This document shows, one piece after another, positions 19,475 to 27,755 of a stretch of 64,000 nt of DNA. Source of the DNA: Curtobacterium pusillum (GTDB lineage: Bacteria; Actinomycetota; Actinomycetes; Actinomycetales; Microbacteriaceae); the NCBI RefSeq assembly GCF_007673235.1, contig NZ_VDZH01000004.1:310001-374000 (forward strand), in the 5' to 3' direction. The position numbers and the translations under genes were made by a program. Under the pieces are notes generated by a model. That model worked only from the letters and a program-made list of their open reading frames with translations, did not search any database and was not told the origin of the DNA. Every line of letters starts with the position of its first letter. Position 1 is the first letter of the stretch.

Positions 19475-20212
19475 TCACACGTCGAAGTCACCGCCGAAGT
19501 CACCGAAGCCACCGCCGAAATCGGATCCGCCGTCGCCCCAGCCCGCGCTGTCGACCCCACCGCCGTCGGACGCGCCGGCGTCAGCGGAGTCGGCACCAGT
19601 GTCCTCCGAACCACCGTCACCCGCAGCATCGGTACCGCCGTCGAACGATCCCGGGTCCGGCAGGAAGGCGCTCATGATGGCCGAACCGATGACGTAGCCC
19701 GCCACGGTGCCGAGGATCGAGGCGCCGATCATGCGGCCGAAGGACGGACCGCCGCCACGCTGCCCCATCCCACCACCCATGCCGCCGAGCGACCGCTCCA
19801 TGAACCCCGGCTGCCGGATCTCCGAGCGGGTGGCCGCCTGCGCCAGGGAGCGCGGGTCGTCGGCGCGTGGGGCCTCGCCCGCGGGTGCCGTCCGGGTGAA
19901 CTCGTCGTAGACCATCCGGCGCTGCTCGGGCGTCAGGGTCGCGAACGCTTCGGCGTGGACCTCCTCGATGCGCTCCGGCGGCGCGGTACGGAGGAGGTAG
20001 CGGTAGCGCTCGACCGCGCGCTCGTCGTCGGAAGTCGCCGCCGGGCCGGCCGCCTGAGGGGGCTGGTGGTACGACTGCTGGCCGTACTGGTACCCCTGCG
20101 GCTGCTGGCCGTACTGGGGCTGCTGGCCGTACTGGGGCTGGCCCCACTGGTTCTGTGTGGTGCCGTTCTGGTCGCGGTCCGGACGTCCGAGCAAGCGGTC
20201 GAGGAATCCCAT
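19475..20212 (-). CDS. Conserved protein with QPQYG repeats and Gly/Asp-rich tail
   Basis: A 245-aa protein of unknown function. It begins MGFLDRLLGRP, then a Gln/Tyr/Gly-rich stretch (about 20-55, with PQYGQQ repeated, coded by an 18-bp repeat at about 20098-20146). A charged helical segment follows (ERYRYLLRTAPPERIEEVHAEA). Next is a glycine-rich hydrophobic helix (SFGRMIGASILGTVAGYVIGS), and the end is Asp/Gly/Ser-rich and finishes in GDFGGDFDV. It is probably membrane-associated with disordered ends. The start at 20212 lies 6 nt after a TACTGT box (20219-20224 in reverse), meaning leaderless. It is divergent from an AraC-type gene. Confidence 0.8.
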   Translation of the reverse strand: MGFLDRLLGRPDRDQNGTTQNQWGQPQYGQQPQYGQQPQGYQYGQQSYHQPPQAAGPAATSDDERAVERYRYLLRTAPPERIEEVHAEAFATLTPEQRRMVYDEFTRTAPAGEAPRADDPRSLAQAATRSEIRQPGFMERSLGGMGGGMGQRGGGPSFGRMIGASILGTVAGYVIGSAIMSAFLPDPGSFDGGTDAAGDGGSEDTGADSADAGASDGGGVDSAGWGDGGSDFGGGFGDFGGDFDV

Positions 20213-20295
20213 GCCGCCACAGTAGGGAGCACGGACGACCGCTGACTGTACGCGCGCACAGAGTCCTCCGTGAGCCGGTCGTGCAGGATGTGGGC

Positions 20296-20727
20296 ATGAC
20301 CGCGGACCTCGACGAACTCCGACGGCTGCGCCGTGCACGCAGTCGGATGGACCGCGAGTACGCCGAACCACTCGACGTGCCGTCCCTCGCCGCGGCGGCG
20401 TTCATGTCCACCGCGCACTTCAGCCGCCGGTTCCGGGCTGCCTACGGCGAGACGCCGTACGCGTACCTGATGACGCGGCGGATCGAGCGGGCGCAGGCGC
20501 TGTTCCGCAGCACCGACCGCAGCGTGACCGAGGTCTGCATGGCCGTCGGCGCGACGAGCCTCGGGTCGTTCTCGTCGCGGTTCACCGAGCTCGTCGGGAT
20601 GACCCCCACGCAGTACCGCGCCGCCGACCACGACGACCTCGCCGGGCAGTGGAGCTGCCACACGATGGTCGTCACCCGGCCGGTCCGAGCAGGATCGGAG
20701 AAGCGCGGGGACGCACAGCGGTCCTAG
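20296..20727 (+). CDS. AraC-type transcriptional regulator (DNA-binding domain only)
   Basis: A 143-aa protein that is almost only the double helix-turn-helix of the AraC family: LAAAAFMSTAHFSRRFRAAYGETPYAYL, split between HTH1 (about 35-62), and VTEVCMAVGATSLGSFSSRF for HTH2 (about 76-96). There is no ligand-binding domain. Single-domain members often control a neighbouring enzyme. The next gene, a VOC/glyoxalase-like protein, starts 10 bp later and is the obvious target or partner. Confidence 0.9.
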   Translation: MTADLDELRRLRRARSRMDREYAEPLDVPSLAAAAFMSTAHFSRRFRAAYGETPYAYLMTRRIERAQALFRSTDRSVTEVCMAVGATSLGSFSSRFTELVGMTPTQYRAADHDDLAGQWSCHTMVVTRPVRAGSEKRGDAQRS

Positions 20728-20737
20728 TGTCGCTGCC

Positions 20738-21142
20738 ATGACGATCCAGATCAGTGGCGTGCACGTGCTCGCCGACGACATCGACGCCGCCGTCGCGTTC
20801 TACGGCGACGTCCTCGGGTTCACCGTCCGGAACACCGTCGAGAACGGCGGGTTCCGGTGGGTGACCCTCGTGAGCGACGACCACGCGGACCTCGAGCTCG
20901 TGCTCTCCGAGCCGCACGCCGGCCGGTCGCAGGAGGACGGCGACGCGATCGCCGCGCTGCTCGCGAAGGGCGGGCTCTCGATGCTCCAGCTCCGGGTGAC
21001 GGACCTCGACGCCACGTTCGACCGCATCACGGCGAGCCCCGACGCCGAGGTCCTGCAGGAGCCGACCGACCAGTTCTGGGGCGTCCGCGACGCTGCCGTC
21101 CGGGACCCCGCCGGCAACATGGTCCGGATCGCTCAGGCCTGA
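20738..21142 (+). CDS. VOC family (glyoxalase/bleomycin-resistance-like) protein
   Basis: A 134-aa protein with two beta-alpha-beta modules of the vicinal-oxygen-chelate fold: VHVLADDIDAAVAFYGDVLGF at the start and QFWGVRDAAVRDPAGNMVRI at the end. Likely metal ligands are His9 and a late glutamate, but the substrate is unknown. A TAGTGT box (20725-20730), overlapping the stop of the AraC gene, lies 7 nt before the ATG, so it may have its own leaderless promoter. It overlaps the end of the convergent GDPD-IMPase gene by 10 bp. Confidence 0.92.
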   Translation: MTIQISGVHVLADDIDAAVAFYGDVLGFTVRNTVENGGFRWVTLVSDDHADLELVLSEPHAGRSQEDGDAIAALLAKGGLSMLQLRVTDLDATFDRITASPDAEVLQEPTDQFWGVRDAAVRDPAGNMVRIAQA

Positions 21143-22722
21143 CCCGCGAGCGCCGCCGCCCACACCGCGTGCAGTTCGTCGGCCGCTCCGGGGTGCGCAA
21201 CGAGGAACGGCTCTCCCACCGGCGGGAACCCGTCCACCGGCCCCTCGCGGGTGAGGACCACCCCGCCGGCTTCGTGGACGAGCAGCACCGCCGCACCGTG
21301 GTCGACCGGGTCGAAGGCCGACACGCAGCCGCCGATGCCCCGCCCCGCGGCGACCTGGGCGATCGTGAGCGTCCCGGAGCCCTGGACCCGCAGCGTGCAC
21401 GATCGGTCGGCCAGCGCCTCGAGGAACGCCACGAATCCGGGCCACGGCCGGGGTCCGTCCAGCTCCGTCCCGACGACGGCCCCGGCGAGTGGCCGTGGTG
21501 TGTCGTCGAGCCGGAGCACCCGGTCCCGCAGGGTCGCCCCGCGCCCGCGGCGTGCTTCGAGCACCTCGCCGCGCCAGGGGTCCGCGACGACGCCGACGAG
21601 CGGTCGCCCGCCACGCGTCAGGCAGAGCGACATCGAGGTCCAGGGCACGCCGTTCGCCAGGTTCGTCGTGCCGTCGACGGGGTCGAGGTACCACCGGTGC
21701 CGGTCGCCGGGTGCCTCGCCGTACTCCTCGCCGGTGAAGCCGTGGGTCGGGAACACCATCCGGACCCGGGAGCGGACGTGCTGTTCGACGAGCCGGTCGA
21801 CGTCCGTGACGAGGTCGGCCGCATGCGCCTTGGTGGTGACCTCGCTGACGGGGTGCTCCCGGGTGAAGGCGATTACCTCGTGCGCGATCCGGTGCGCGAG
21901 GGCCTGCGCACGTGACGCGACCTCGGTCTCGGTCGGCTCACGCTCGGGTTCGGGCCAGCCGTCCCGTTCGGCCTCGGCCAGCGCCGCACGGACCGTCACG
22001 ACGTCGTTCGTCGTGACCGAGTCGACCCCGAGGCGGGCAGCCCAGAGCGCGGGCTCGGCGTCGTCGACGATCCGGACGGCGACACGGAGGCCGAGGACGT
22101 GCGCTGCCTCGACGGTCCGCGGCGTGAGGAACACGACGTCGAGGTCGAGCGTCGACGGGGTCAGGTCGGCGAGGTCGTCCGCGGTCGGCGGGAGGAGCGA
22201 CTCCCACGTGAGCCAGACGTCCGCGGCGGGCATCTCGGCGCGGACTGCGGCCATTGCCTCGGGAGTACCCCGCCACGCGACGCCCGTGCTGCCGAGGTGT
22301 CCTGCGACGGTCCGGGCAGCGACGACCGCGTCCGCCGGGTCCACGAGGTCGACGAGCAGCGTCGCGCGGCACCCGTCGAGGCGTTCGAGTACGGCGTCGA
22401 GGCGCGGGATGCGGTCGAGGCCGTTCCCGAGGCGGGCGACGTCGCACCAGTCGACGTCGGAGACACGGCGGGCGTCGCCCCACAGTCGGCCGAGGGTCTC
22501 GTCGTGGAGCAGGACCGCGACGCCGTCGGCGGTACGCCGGACGTCGACCTCGATCATCTCCGCGCCGAGCGCCTCGGCGACCGCGACGGCTGGCAGGGTG
22601 TTCTCGCGCCGGACCCGCGGCGCACCGCGGTGGGCGACGAGACGCGGCGGACGCACGCCGTGCCTCCCGGCCGATGCCCGTGTCGTGGCGGACGTGACGG
22701 GCGCGCGCATGGTCGACGTCAT
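21133..22722 (-). CDS. Glycerophosphodiester phosphodiesterase - inositol monophosphatase fusion
   Basis: A 529-aa two-domain enzyme. Residues about 25-250 form a GDPD domain: LVAHRGAPRVRRENT with catalytic His/Arg/Glu, then IEVDVRRTADGVAVLLHDE. Residues about 275-525 form an inositol-phosphatase-like domain: GEEYG, LDPVDGTTNLANG (metal site), QGSGTLTIAQVAAG, and FDPVDHGAAVLLVHEAGG. All main metal ligands of both halves seem to be present. The fusion would let one protein cleave a glycerophosphodiester and then remove phosphate from a product, for example glycerophosphoinositol. That order is an inference. There is no signal peptide. Confidence 0.9.
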   Translation of the reverse strand: MTSTMRAPVTSATTRASAGRHGVRPPRLVAHRGAPRVRRENTLPAVAVAEALGAEMIEVDVRRTADGVAVLLHDETLGRLWGDARRVSDVDWCDVARLGNGLDRIPRLDAVLERLDGCRATLLVDLVDPADAVVAARTVAGHLGSTGVAWRGTPEAMAAVRAEMPAADVWLTWESLLPPTADDLADLTPSTLDLDVVFLTPRTVEAAHVLGLRVAVRIVDDAEPALWAARLGVDSVTTNDVVTVRAALAEAERDGWPEPEREPTETEVASRAQALAHRIAHEVIAFTREHPVSEVTTKAHAADLVTDVDRLVEQHVRSRVRMVFPTHGFTGEEYGEAPGDRHRWYLDPVDGTTNLANGVPWTSMSLCLTRGGRPLVGVVADPWRGEVLEARRGRGATLRDRVLRLDDTPRPLAGAVVGTELDGPRPWPGFVAFLEALADRSCTLRVQGSGTLTIAQVAAGRGIGGCVSAFDPVDHGAAVLLVHEAGGVVLTREGPVDGFPPVGEPFLVAHPGAADELHAVWAAALAGQA

Positions 22723-22793
22723 CGGCCCATCCTGGTGACCCGCGACGAACCGCAGGTGGCCTGCGGGTGAACGGCCGACTGCGAGAATGGGGT

Positions 22794-23195
22794 GTGACCG
22801 AACGCACCTGGGGCTGGCTCGCAGCCGTGATCGACGTCGTGCTCATCGTCCTGTTCGCCCTGATCGGGCGCTCCTCGCATGGTGAGACGAACTCAGCCCT
22901 CGCGCTGTGGACGACCGCTTACCCGTTCCTCGCCGGCTGGGCCGTCGGCTACGTCACGAGTGGTGCGTGGGCCCGGCCGCTGCGCTTCTGGCCGACCGGC
23001 GTCGTGGTGTGGATCCTGACCGTCTTCATCGGACTCGCCATCCGCGTCGCCACGGGGCAGGGCGACGTGGACGGGAACCCGCTGCCGATCTCGTTCGTGA
23101 TCGTCGCGACCATCGTGCTCGGGGTGTTCTTGCTCGGATGGCGTGGGCTCGCGCGACTGGTCCTCCGAGGGATGCGCCGGCGCACCGCGCGCTGA
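22794..23195 (+). CDS. DUF3054 family membrane protein
   Basis: A 133-aa protein with four helices, starting WGWLAAVIDVVLIVLFALIGR with a polar SSHG that follows the first helix. The middle has AYPFLAGWAVGYVTSGAW, typical of DUF3054. Its function is unknown. I prefer the GTG at 22794: a GAGAAT box lies 5 nt before it and would fit a leaderless start. An in-frame GTG at 22767 would add nine residues. It stands alone between two minus-strand genes. Confidence 0.85.
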   Translation: MTERTWGWLAAVIDVVLIVLFALIGRSSHGETNSALALWTTAYPFLAGWAVGYVTSGAWARPLRFWPTGVVVWILTVFIGLAIRVATGQGDVDGNPLPISFVIVATIVLGVFLLGWRGLARLVLRGMRRRTAR

Positions 23196-23199
23196 CCCG

Positions 23200-23850
23200 T
23201 TAGAACAGCCCGGCTCGTGGGGCCTCGGGTCCGTCGAAGCCGCGGAACATGTCCGACACGAGCGCCTCGATCTGGGGTTCGACCAGGCGTTCGACCGCCT
23301 CGGCGATCCGCGGTCGGTGGTCGATGAGCGCCAGGCAGACCGCGGCCCCGGTGGCCTGGGCGCACTCGTCGGACAGCTCGATCTCGTGGCGGAGCGCCGA
23401 CTTCGCCTCGTCGGACAGCGGTTCGCGGGGGGTCTGCTCCTGCGCGCCCGTACCGGTCAGCTCCCCGAGCGTGAACAGGAAGGGCTCCCCGGGCGACGGT
23501 TCGGGGTCGACGTCGAGCCCCCGGAACTCGGGCTGCAGTCCCTCGGTCGGCTGGTACCCGGCGTGCCGTTTCCGTGCGGCTGCACGCTCGAGTTCACGCT
23601 GGAGCAAGGGCAGGTTCCGCGCCGTGTAGTCGTCGACGGCGTCCTCGACGATGGTGGAGATGCGGCCGATCAGAGCGTGCTGCACGGCGTGCGGGACGTC
23701 CGGGCCGAAGCCGGCGGCGGTGGCGATCGGCGAGCCCGTGCACTTGCGGCAGATGCGGGTGCGGGGTCGAGCCGTGCCGATCTGCCACCGCGGGAGCCAG
23801 CGGAGCCAGACGTCGACAGCACCGCGCACGCGTCCGTCGATGCCGTCCAT
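23200..23850 (-). CDS. Conserved actinobacterial protein of unknown function
   Basis: A 216-aa protein that I do not recognise beyond being a conserved-looking single gene. It has a CRKCTG motif near residue 33, with two cysteines that might bind a metal. A helical middle with long charged helices follows (TARNLPLLQRELERAAARKRH). The C terminus is acidic/helical (SDECAQATGAAVCLALIDHRPRI, split over two turns). The ATG at 23850 lies 6 nt after a TACCCT box (23857-23862 in reverse), a likely leaderless start. Longer frames upstream run through repeats and are rejected. Confidence 0.75.
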   Translation of the reverse strand: MDGIDGRVRGAVDVWLRWLPRWQIGTARPRTRICRKCTGSPIATAAGFGPDVPHAVQHALIGRISTIVEDAVDDYTARNLPLLQRELERAAARKRHAGYQPTEGLQPEFRGLDVDPEPSPGEPFLFTLGELTGTGAQEQTPREPLSDEAKSALRHEIELSDECAQATGAAVCLALIDHRPRIAEAVERLVEPQIEALVSDMFRGFDGPEAPRAGLF

Positions 23851-23880
23851 GGGTCCAGGGTATGCGCCACGCCCGGGATC

Positions 23881-24077
23881 GCCCCGGATTTCCGGGGCCG
23901 TGGGCCGGTCGCGCAGGTCGCACCGTGCGAGTCGCCGCACCGTCGCCGCACCGTCGCCGCACCGTCGCCGACGCAGTGTGCGAGGTTCCGGGCACGGTGC
24001 GGGGCCGCGCGGGTCCCACACTGCGCGGAACCTCGCACACTGCGGCTCGGCGGGCGTGCGCCTCGCACCGTGCGAGG
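23881..24077. repeat. Intergenic inverted repeats and 11-bp tandem repeats
   Basis: This gap after the DUF3097 gene holds several structures. GCCCCGGA/TCCGGGGC hairpin lies at 23881-23898. Three exact copies of GTCGCCGCACC lie at 23931-23963. A 19-bp inverted repeat follows, CGCAGTGTGCGAGGTTCCG (23972-23990) with its complement at 24026-24044. A 17-bp palindrome CCTCGCAC, C, GTGCGAGG lies at 24061-24077. No gene is supported. Some of it may end DUF3097 transcription. Confidence 0.85.
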
Positions 24078-24109
24078 CAAGCGCCCCGCGCACCACGCCC
24101 GCCCCGACG

Positions 24110-25129
24110 TCAGGCCTTCGGCTCCGTCACGAAGTCGATGAGCTCCTCGACGCGACCGAGCAGCTGCGGCTCCAGGTCCGCGAAGGTCCGCACCTGCCCG
24201 AGGATCCGCTGCCAGGCCCGGGCGATGTCGGCCTGCTCCGCGTGCGGCCACCCGAGGGCCTGGCAGATCCCCTTCTTCCACTCGATCGACCGCGGGATCG
24301 TCGGCCAGGCCTGCAGTCCGACGCGTGCCGGCTTCACGGACTGCCAGACGTCGACGAACGGGTGCCCGACGACGAGCACGTGCGCTCCCCACTTGCCAAG
24401 CATCACGGCGTCGGCAAACCGGGACTCCTTCGACCCGGGCACCAGGTGGTCGACGAGCACGCCGACACGACGGTCTCGCGAGGGCTGGAACTCATCGAGC
24501 ACCGAAGCGAGGTTGTCGACGCCGGAGAGCTCCTCGACGACGACGCCCTCGACGCGCAGGTCGGTTCCCCAGACCTTCTCGACGAGCTCGGCGTCGTGCT
24601 TGCCCTCGACCATGATGCGCGAGGGCAGGGCCACCCGAGCACGCTGCGACTCCACCGCGAACGATCCGGATGCGGTACGGAGGCGACCGCCGTCGGAAGC
24701 ATGCCGGACCGCCGGACCGGCACCGGGCCTCCAGTCAGCGTGGACGGAACCCGACGAACCAGCGGAACCCGACGAGCCAGCGGAACCCGACGAACCACCA
24801 GGCCGGCCGACCGGCGCCTGCGGGCGGCCCAGCGTCACGAGCTCGCCCTCGAGCAGGAACTGCCCGGTGAAGGGGAAGGAACGGGTGCGGCCCTTCCAGT
24901 CCTCGAGCGCGATGTTGCCCGCCTCGAGCCCGACGACGGCGCCCGCCCACCCGGAGTCCGGGTCCTCGAGCACCATGTCGCGTTCGAGCGGCACCTGCCG
25001 CACCTTCTTCACCCCGCGGGAGCGCCAGTCCCCCGAGAGCACATCCCCGCCGTACCGGTCGTCGTCCACCCGCACGAGGGTACTGTCGAGTGGGCTCCGG
25101 ACGACGTCGACCGGCCGATCCCCCACCAT
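24110..25129 (-). CDS. DUF3097 family protein (toprim-like)
   Basis: A 339-aa protein. DRYGGDVLSGDW near the start, RIMVEGKHDAELVEKVWG in the middle (a toprim-like glutamate loop) and VLVDHLVPGSKESRFAD match DUF3097. The function is unknown, but the toprim-like core suggests nucleic-acid chemistry. Between the two conserved parts is an insert with SSGSAG three times, coded by an 18-bp tandem repeat (about 24747-24800), next to a decayed palindrome half-site (24723-24734). The start is uncertain: ATG 25129 is divergent from the dehydrogenase only 18 bp away, while GTG 25075 or 25069 lies closer to the conserved region. Confidence 0.85.
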   Translation of the reverse strand: MVGDRPVDVVRSPLDSTLVRVDDDRYGGDVLSGDWRSRGVKKVRQVPLERDMVLEDPDSGWAGAVVGLEAGNIALEDWKGRTRSFPFTGQFLLEGELVTLGRPQAPVGRPGGSSGSAGSSGSAGSSGSVHADWRPGAGPAVRHASDGGRLRTASGSFAVESQRARVALPSRIMVEGKHDAELVEKVWGTDLRVEGVVVEELSGVDNLASVLDEFQPSRDRRVGVLVDHLVPGSKESRFADAVMLGKWGAHVLVVGHPFVDVWQSVKPARVGLQAWPTIPRSIEWKKGICQALGWPHAEQADIARAWQRILGQVRTFADLEPQLLGRVEELIDFVTEPKA

Positions 25130-25147
25130 CTCGACGGAAGGCTCCCC

Positions 25148-26197
25148 TTGCGCGCAGCGATCATCCACGCCCCGAACGACATCCGTGTCGAGGACCGCGA
25201 CCAGCCCGACCTCATCACGCCGAAGGACGTCGTCGTCGAGGTCGTCGCGGCGTGCGTGTGCGGCTCCGACCTGTGGCCGTACCGCGGCGTCACGAAGACG
25301 AAGGAGCCGCACCCCATCGGGCACGAGCTCGTCGGGACCGTCGTCGAGGTCGGAGCCGACGTCACGGACCTGCACGTCGGTGACTTCGTCATCTCCCCCT
25401 TCACCATGAACGAGGGCACCTGCCAGGCCTGCCGCAACGGCATGACCACGGGCTGCGAGCACCTGTCGGGCTTCGGCGGGAAGGACGCGTACGGCGATCC
25501 GGTCGGCGGCGCCCAGGCCGAGTACGTGCGCATCCCGGACGCGTCGGCGACCCTCGTCGCCGTCCCCGGTCCGGTCGACCCGGCGCTCGTGCCGTCGCTG
25601 CTGACCCTGTCGGACGTGTTCTCGACGGGCCACCACGCCGCGGTGTCCGCAGCCGTGGGCCCGGGCAAGACCGTCGTCGTCGTGGGCGACGGCGCGGTCG
25701 GCCTGTCCGCGGTGCTCGCGTCGAAGCGGCTCGGTGCCGAGCGCATCATCGCGATGAGCCGGCACGCCGATCGTCAGGCGCTGGCACGTGAGTTCGGCGC
25801 GACGGACATCGTGTCGGAGCGTGGCGAGGCCGGCGTCGCAGCGATCCGCGAGCTGCTCGGCGGCGACCTGGCCGACTGCGCGGTCGAGGCCGTCGGCACC
25901 GAGGAGAGCATGGACCAGGCGCTGCACTCGGTCCGTGCGGGCGGTAACCTCGGCTTCGTCGGGGTCCCGCACGGGGTGCCGACGATCGGCACGCGGTACC
26001 TCTTCGACACGAACATCACGATCGCGGGCGGCATGGCTCCGGCGCGGAAGTACATCCCGGAGCTGCTGCCGGACGTGCTGTCGGGTGCGATCGAGCCGGG
26101 TCGGGTGTTCGACCTCGAGCTGCCCCTCGACGAGACCGCCGAGGCGTACCGGGCGATGGACGAGCGTCGCGCCATCAAGGTGCTGTTGCGCCCGTAG
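25148..26197 (+). CDS. Zinc-dependent alcohol dehydrogenase family protein (MDR)
   Basis: A 349-aa medium-chain dehydrogenase. Catalytic zinc ligands are C38 (VCGSD) and H59-E60 (PIGHELVG). The Rossmann motif is VVVGDGAVGLSAV. The structural-zinc loop has only three cysteines (C92, C95, C103), because the third position of the usual four is glycine, so that site may be lost or altered. The TTG start at 25148 is supported by GGAAGG (25136-25141) six bases before it. No other start fits the conserved N terminus. The substrate is unknown. A 46-bp palindrome follows. Confidence 0.9.
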   Translation: MRAAIIHAPNDIRVEDRDQPDLITPKDVVVEVVAACVCGSDLWPYRGVTKTKEPHPIGHELVGTVVEVGADVTDLHVGDFVISPFTMNEGTCQACRNGMTTGCEHLSGFGGKDAYGDPVGGAQAEYVRIPDASATLVAVPGPVDPALVPSLLTLSDVFSTGHHAAVSAAVGPGKTVVVVGDGAVGLSAVLASKRLGAERIIAMSRHADRQALAREFGATDIVSERGEAGVAAIRELLGGDLADCAVEAVGTEESMDQALHSVRAGGNLGFVGVPHGVPTIGTRYLFDTNITIAGGMAPARKYIPELLPDVLSGAIEPGRVFDLELPLDETAEAYRAMDERRAIKVLLRP

Positions 26198-26204
26198 GGC
26201 GCGC

Positions 26205-26276
26205 ACGCGACCACCCCACGGGCCTGGAGGCGCGGTGCCGGCCCGCACCGCGCCTCCAGGCCCGCTGTGGTCGCGT
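26205..26276. repeat. Palindromic element, GGAGGCGCGG family (copy 3)
   Basis: Inner arms at 26219-26238 and 26245-26264 (20 bp each, CGGGCCTGGAGGCGCGGTGC) enclose a 6-nt loop. Outer arms ACGCGACCAC (26205-26214) and GTGGTCGCGT (26267-26276) also pair, with small internal loops. It follows the dehydrogenase stop, so it may act as a terminator. Confidence 0.88.
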
Positions 26277-26348
26277 CTTCCCGCTCGACGTGCGCCCGTC
26301 CCGCCGCCGCACGTTTCGCGGAACAGAACGCGTGTTTCGAATCGGTAA

Positions 26349-26384
26349 ACAAACCTTTCAGTAAAGAAGGTTGTCCGTTACAGT
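26349..26384 (+). promoter_or_regulatory. Promoter and probable operator of the ROK regulator gene
   Basis: TTTCAG (26356-26361) and TACAGT (26379-26384) are spaced by 17 bp, and the -10 box ends 7 nt before the ATG, so the mRNA is leaderless. A near-perfect inverted repeat, ACAAACCTT (26349-26357) with AAGGTTGT (26367-26374), overlaps the promoter. Autoregulation by the ROK protein is likely but inferred. Confidence 0.55.
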
Positions 26385-26391
26385 CCTCGAC

Positions 26392-27633
26392 ATGACCACA
26401 CGAGGACGCACCCCCGGCCAGCCCGGCCTGCTTCGTGTCCTCAACGACCGCGCAGCCCTCGAGCTCCTGCTCGACGACGGCCCGCTCACCCGCAACGAGA
26501 TCGCGCAGCGCACCGGGCTGAGCAAGCCCACCGCTGCCGAGATCATCCGTCGGCTCGAAGCGGCCGACCTCATCCACGACGCCGGCACCGCGACCCAGAC
26601 CGGTCGCCGGGGCCCGAGCGCCGTGGTGTACGAGGCCACGACCGACCGCGACCTCGCCGTCGCCGTGGACGTGCAGCTCGTCGACGTCCGCTCCACGGTC
26701 GTCGACGCCACGGGCCGCTCGTACCCGGTCGCCACGCACCGGATGTCCCCGGACGAAGTCTGCTCTCCCGGTGCCGACATCGTCGCGGCCGCCATCTCGC
26801 GCGCCGCAGCGGCGGCCGGCATCGACCCCGAACTCGTCACCGCGGTCGCCGTCGGGGTCCAGGCGAGTGTCGACCACGCGACCGACACCCTCATCTTCAC
26901 CGACGGGCTGCCCGGCTGGCCGCGCGACCAGGTCTCGACGACCCTGTCCGAGGCGCTCGGCGTCCGGGTCGTCATCGAGAACGACGCCAACCTCGCGGCG
27001 ATCGCCGAGCGGAACATGGGCGCCGGACGGGCTCCCGAGTCGTTCGCCCTGTTCTGGATGGCGGAGGGCCTCGGCATGGCCCTCGACCTGCACGGCCACC
27101 TGCACACCGGCGCGTCCGGAGCAGCGGGTGAGATCGGCTACCTGAGCGTGCCCGCCGATGCACGCTCCATCGACCCGACGGCCACGATCGTCGCGGACCT
27201 CATCTCCGAGTCCGCGATCATCGCCCTGGCCGCCGAACACGGGATCACGGCACCGGACGGCACCGCGGCCGACTGGCGCCAGGTGCTCCCGCAGCTGCCC
27301 GGGCTCCCCGAGCAGCACCCCTTCACCACCGCCCTCGGCGAGCGCGTCGGGCACAACGTGCTCCCCGCCCTCGCCGTCGCCGATCCCGAGACGGTCGTGC
27401 TGCACGGCCCGACCGGGATCGCGGGTGGTCCCGCCCTGGCTGCCGCCGTGACCGCCTGGCTCCGGACCCGCACGCGCTGGTCCACCGCCGTAGTGGCACC
27501 CGGCGTCCCCGACACCCCCGTCCTGCACGGTGCGCGGCACGTCCTCATCGACGTCGTCCGCACCGCGCTCGCGGACCGGCTCGAACGCATCAGCGACGAT
27601 GTGCCCGCACCGGACCCCGCCGAGCGCCCCTGA
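26392..27633 (+). CDS. ROK family transcriptional regulator
   Basis: A 413-aa regulator. The winged helix-turn-helix (about 20-70) contains LTRNEIAQRTGLSKPTAAEI. The ROK sugar-binding domain shows VVIENDANLAAIAERNMG and TGASGAAGEIGYL. The usual zinc motif with clustered cysteines after GEIG is absent: the region reads SVPADARSIDPTA with no cysteine, so it has lost the zinc site and probably kinase activity. It heads a sugar-uptake operon and is the likely repressor of the genes that follow. The start is set by TACAGT 7 nt upstream. Confidence 0.92.
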   Translation: MTTRGRTPGQPGLLRVLNDRAALELLLDDGPLTRNEIAQRTGLSKPTAAEIIRRLEAADLIHDAGTATQTGRRGPSAVVYEATTDRDLAVAVDVQLVDVRSTVVDATGRSYPVATHRMSPDEVCSPGADIVAAAISRAAAAAGIDPELVTAVAVGVQASVDHATDTLIFTDGLPGWPRDQVSTTLSEALGVRVVIENDANLAAIAERNMGAGRAPESFALFWMAEGLGMALDLHGHLHTGASGAAGEIGYLSVPADARSIDPTATIVADLISESAIIALAAEHGITAPDGTAADWRQVLPQLPGLPEQHPFTTALGERVGHNVLPALAVADPETVVLHGPTGIAGGPALAAAVTAWLRTRTRWSTAVVAPGVPDTPVLHGARHVLIDVVRTALADRLERISDDVPAPDPAERP

Positions 27634-27755
27634 GCCGCTCCGCACAGCGGAGTTCCACCCGCACCACTCGAGGCACCACCACCCGGCCCTGTCCCAGGGC
27701 TCTTCGGCGCGCCCGGAAACGCAGCCGCCGAGTCGAGACCAGAGAGCGAGTACTG

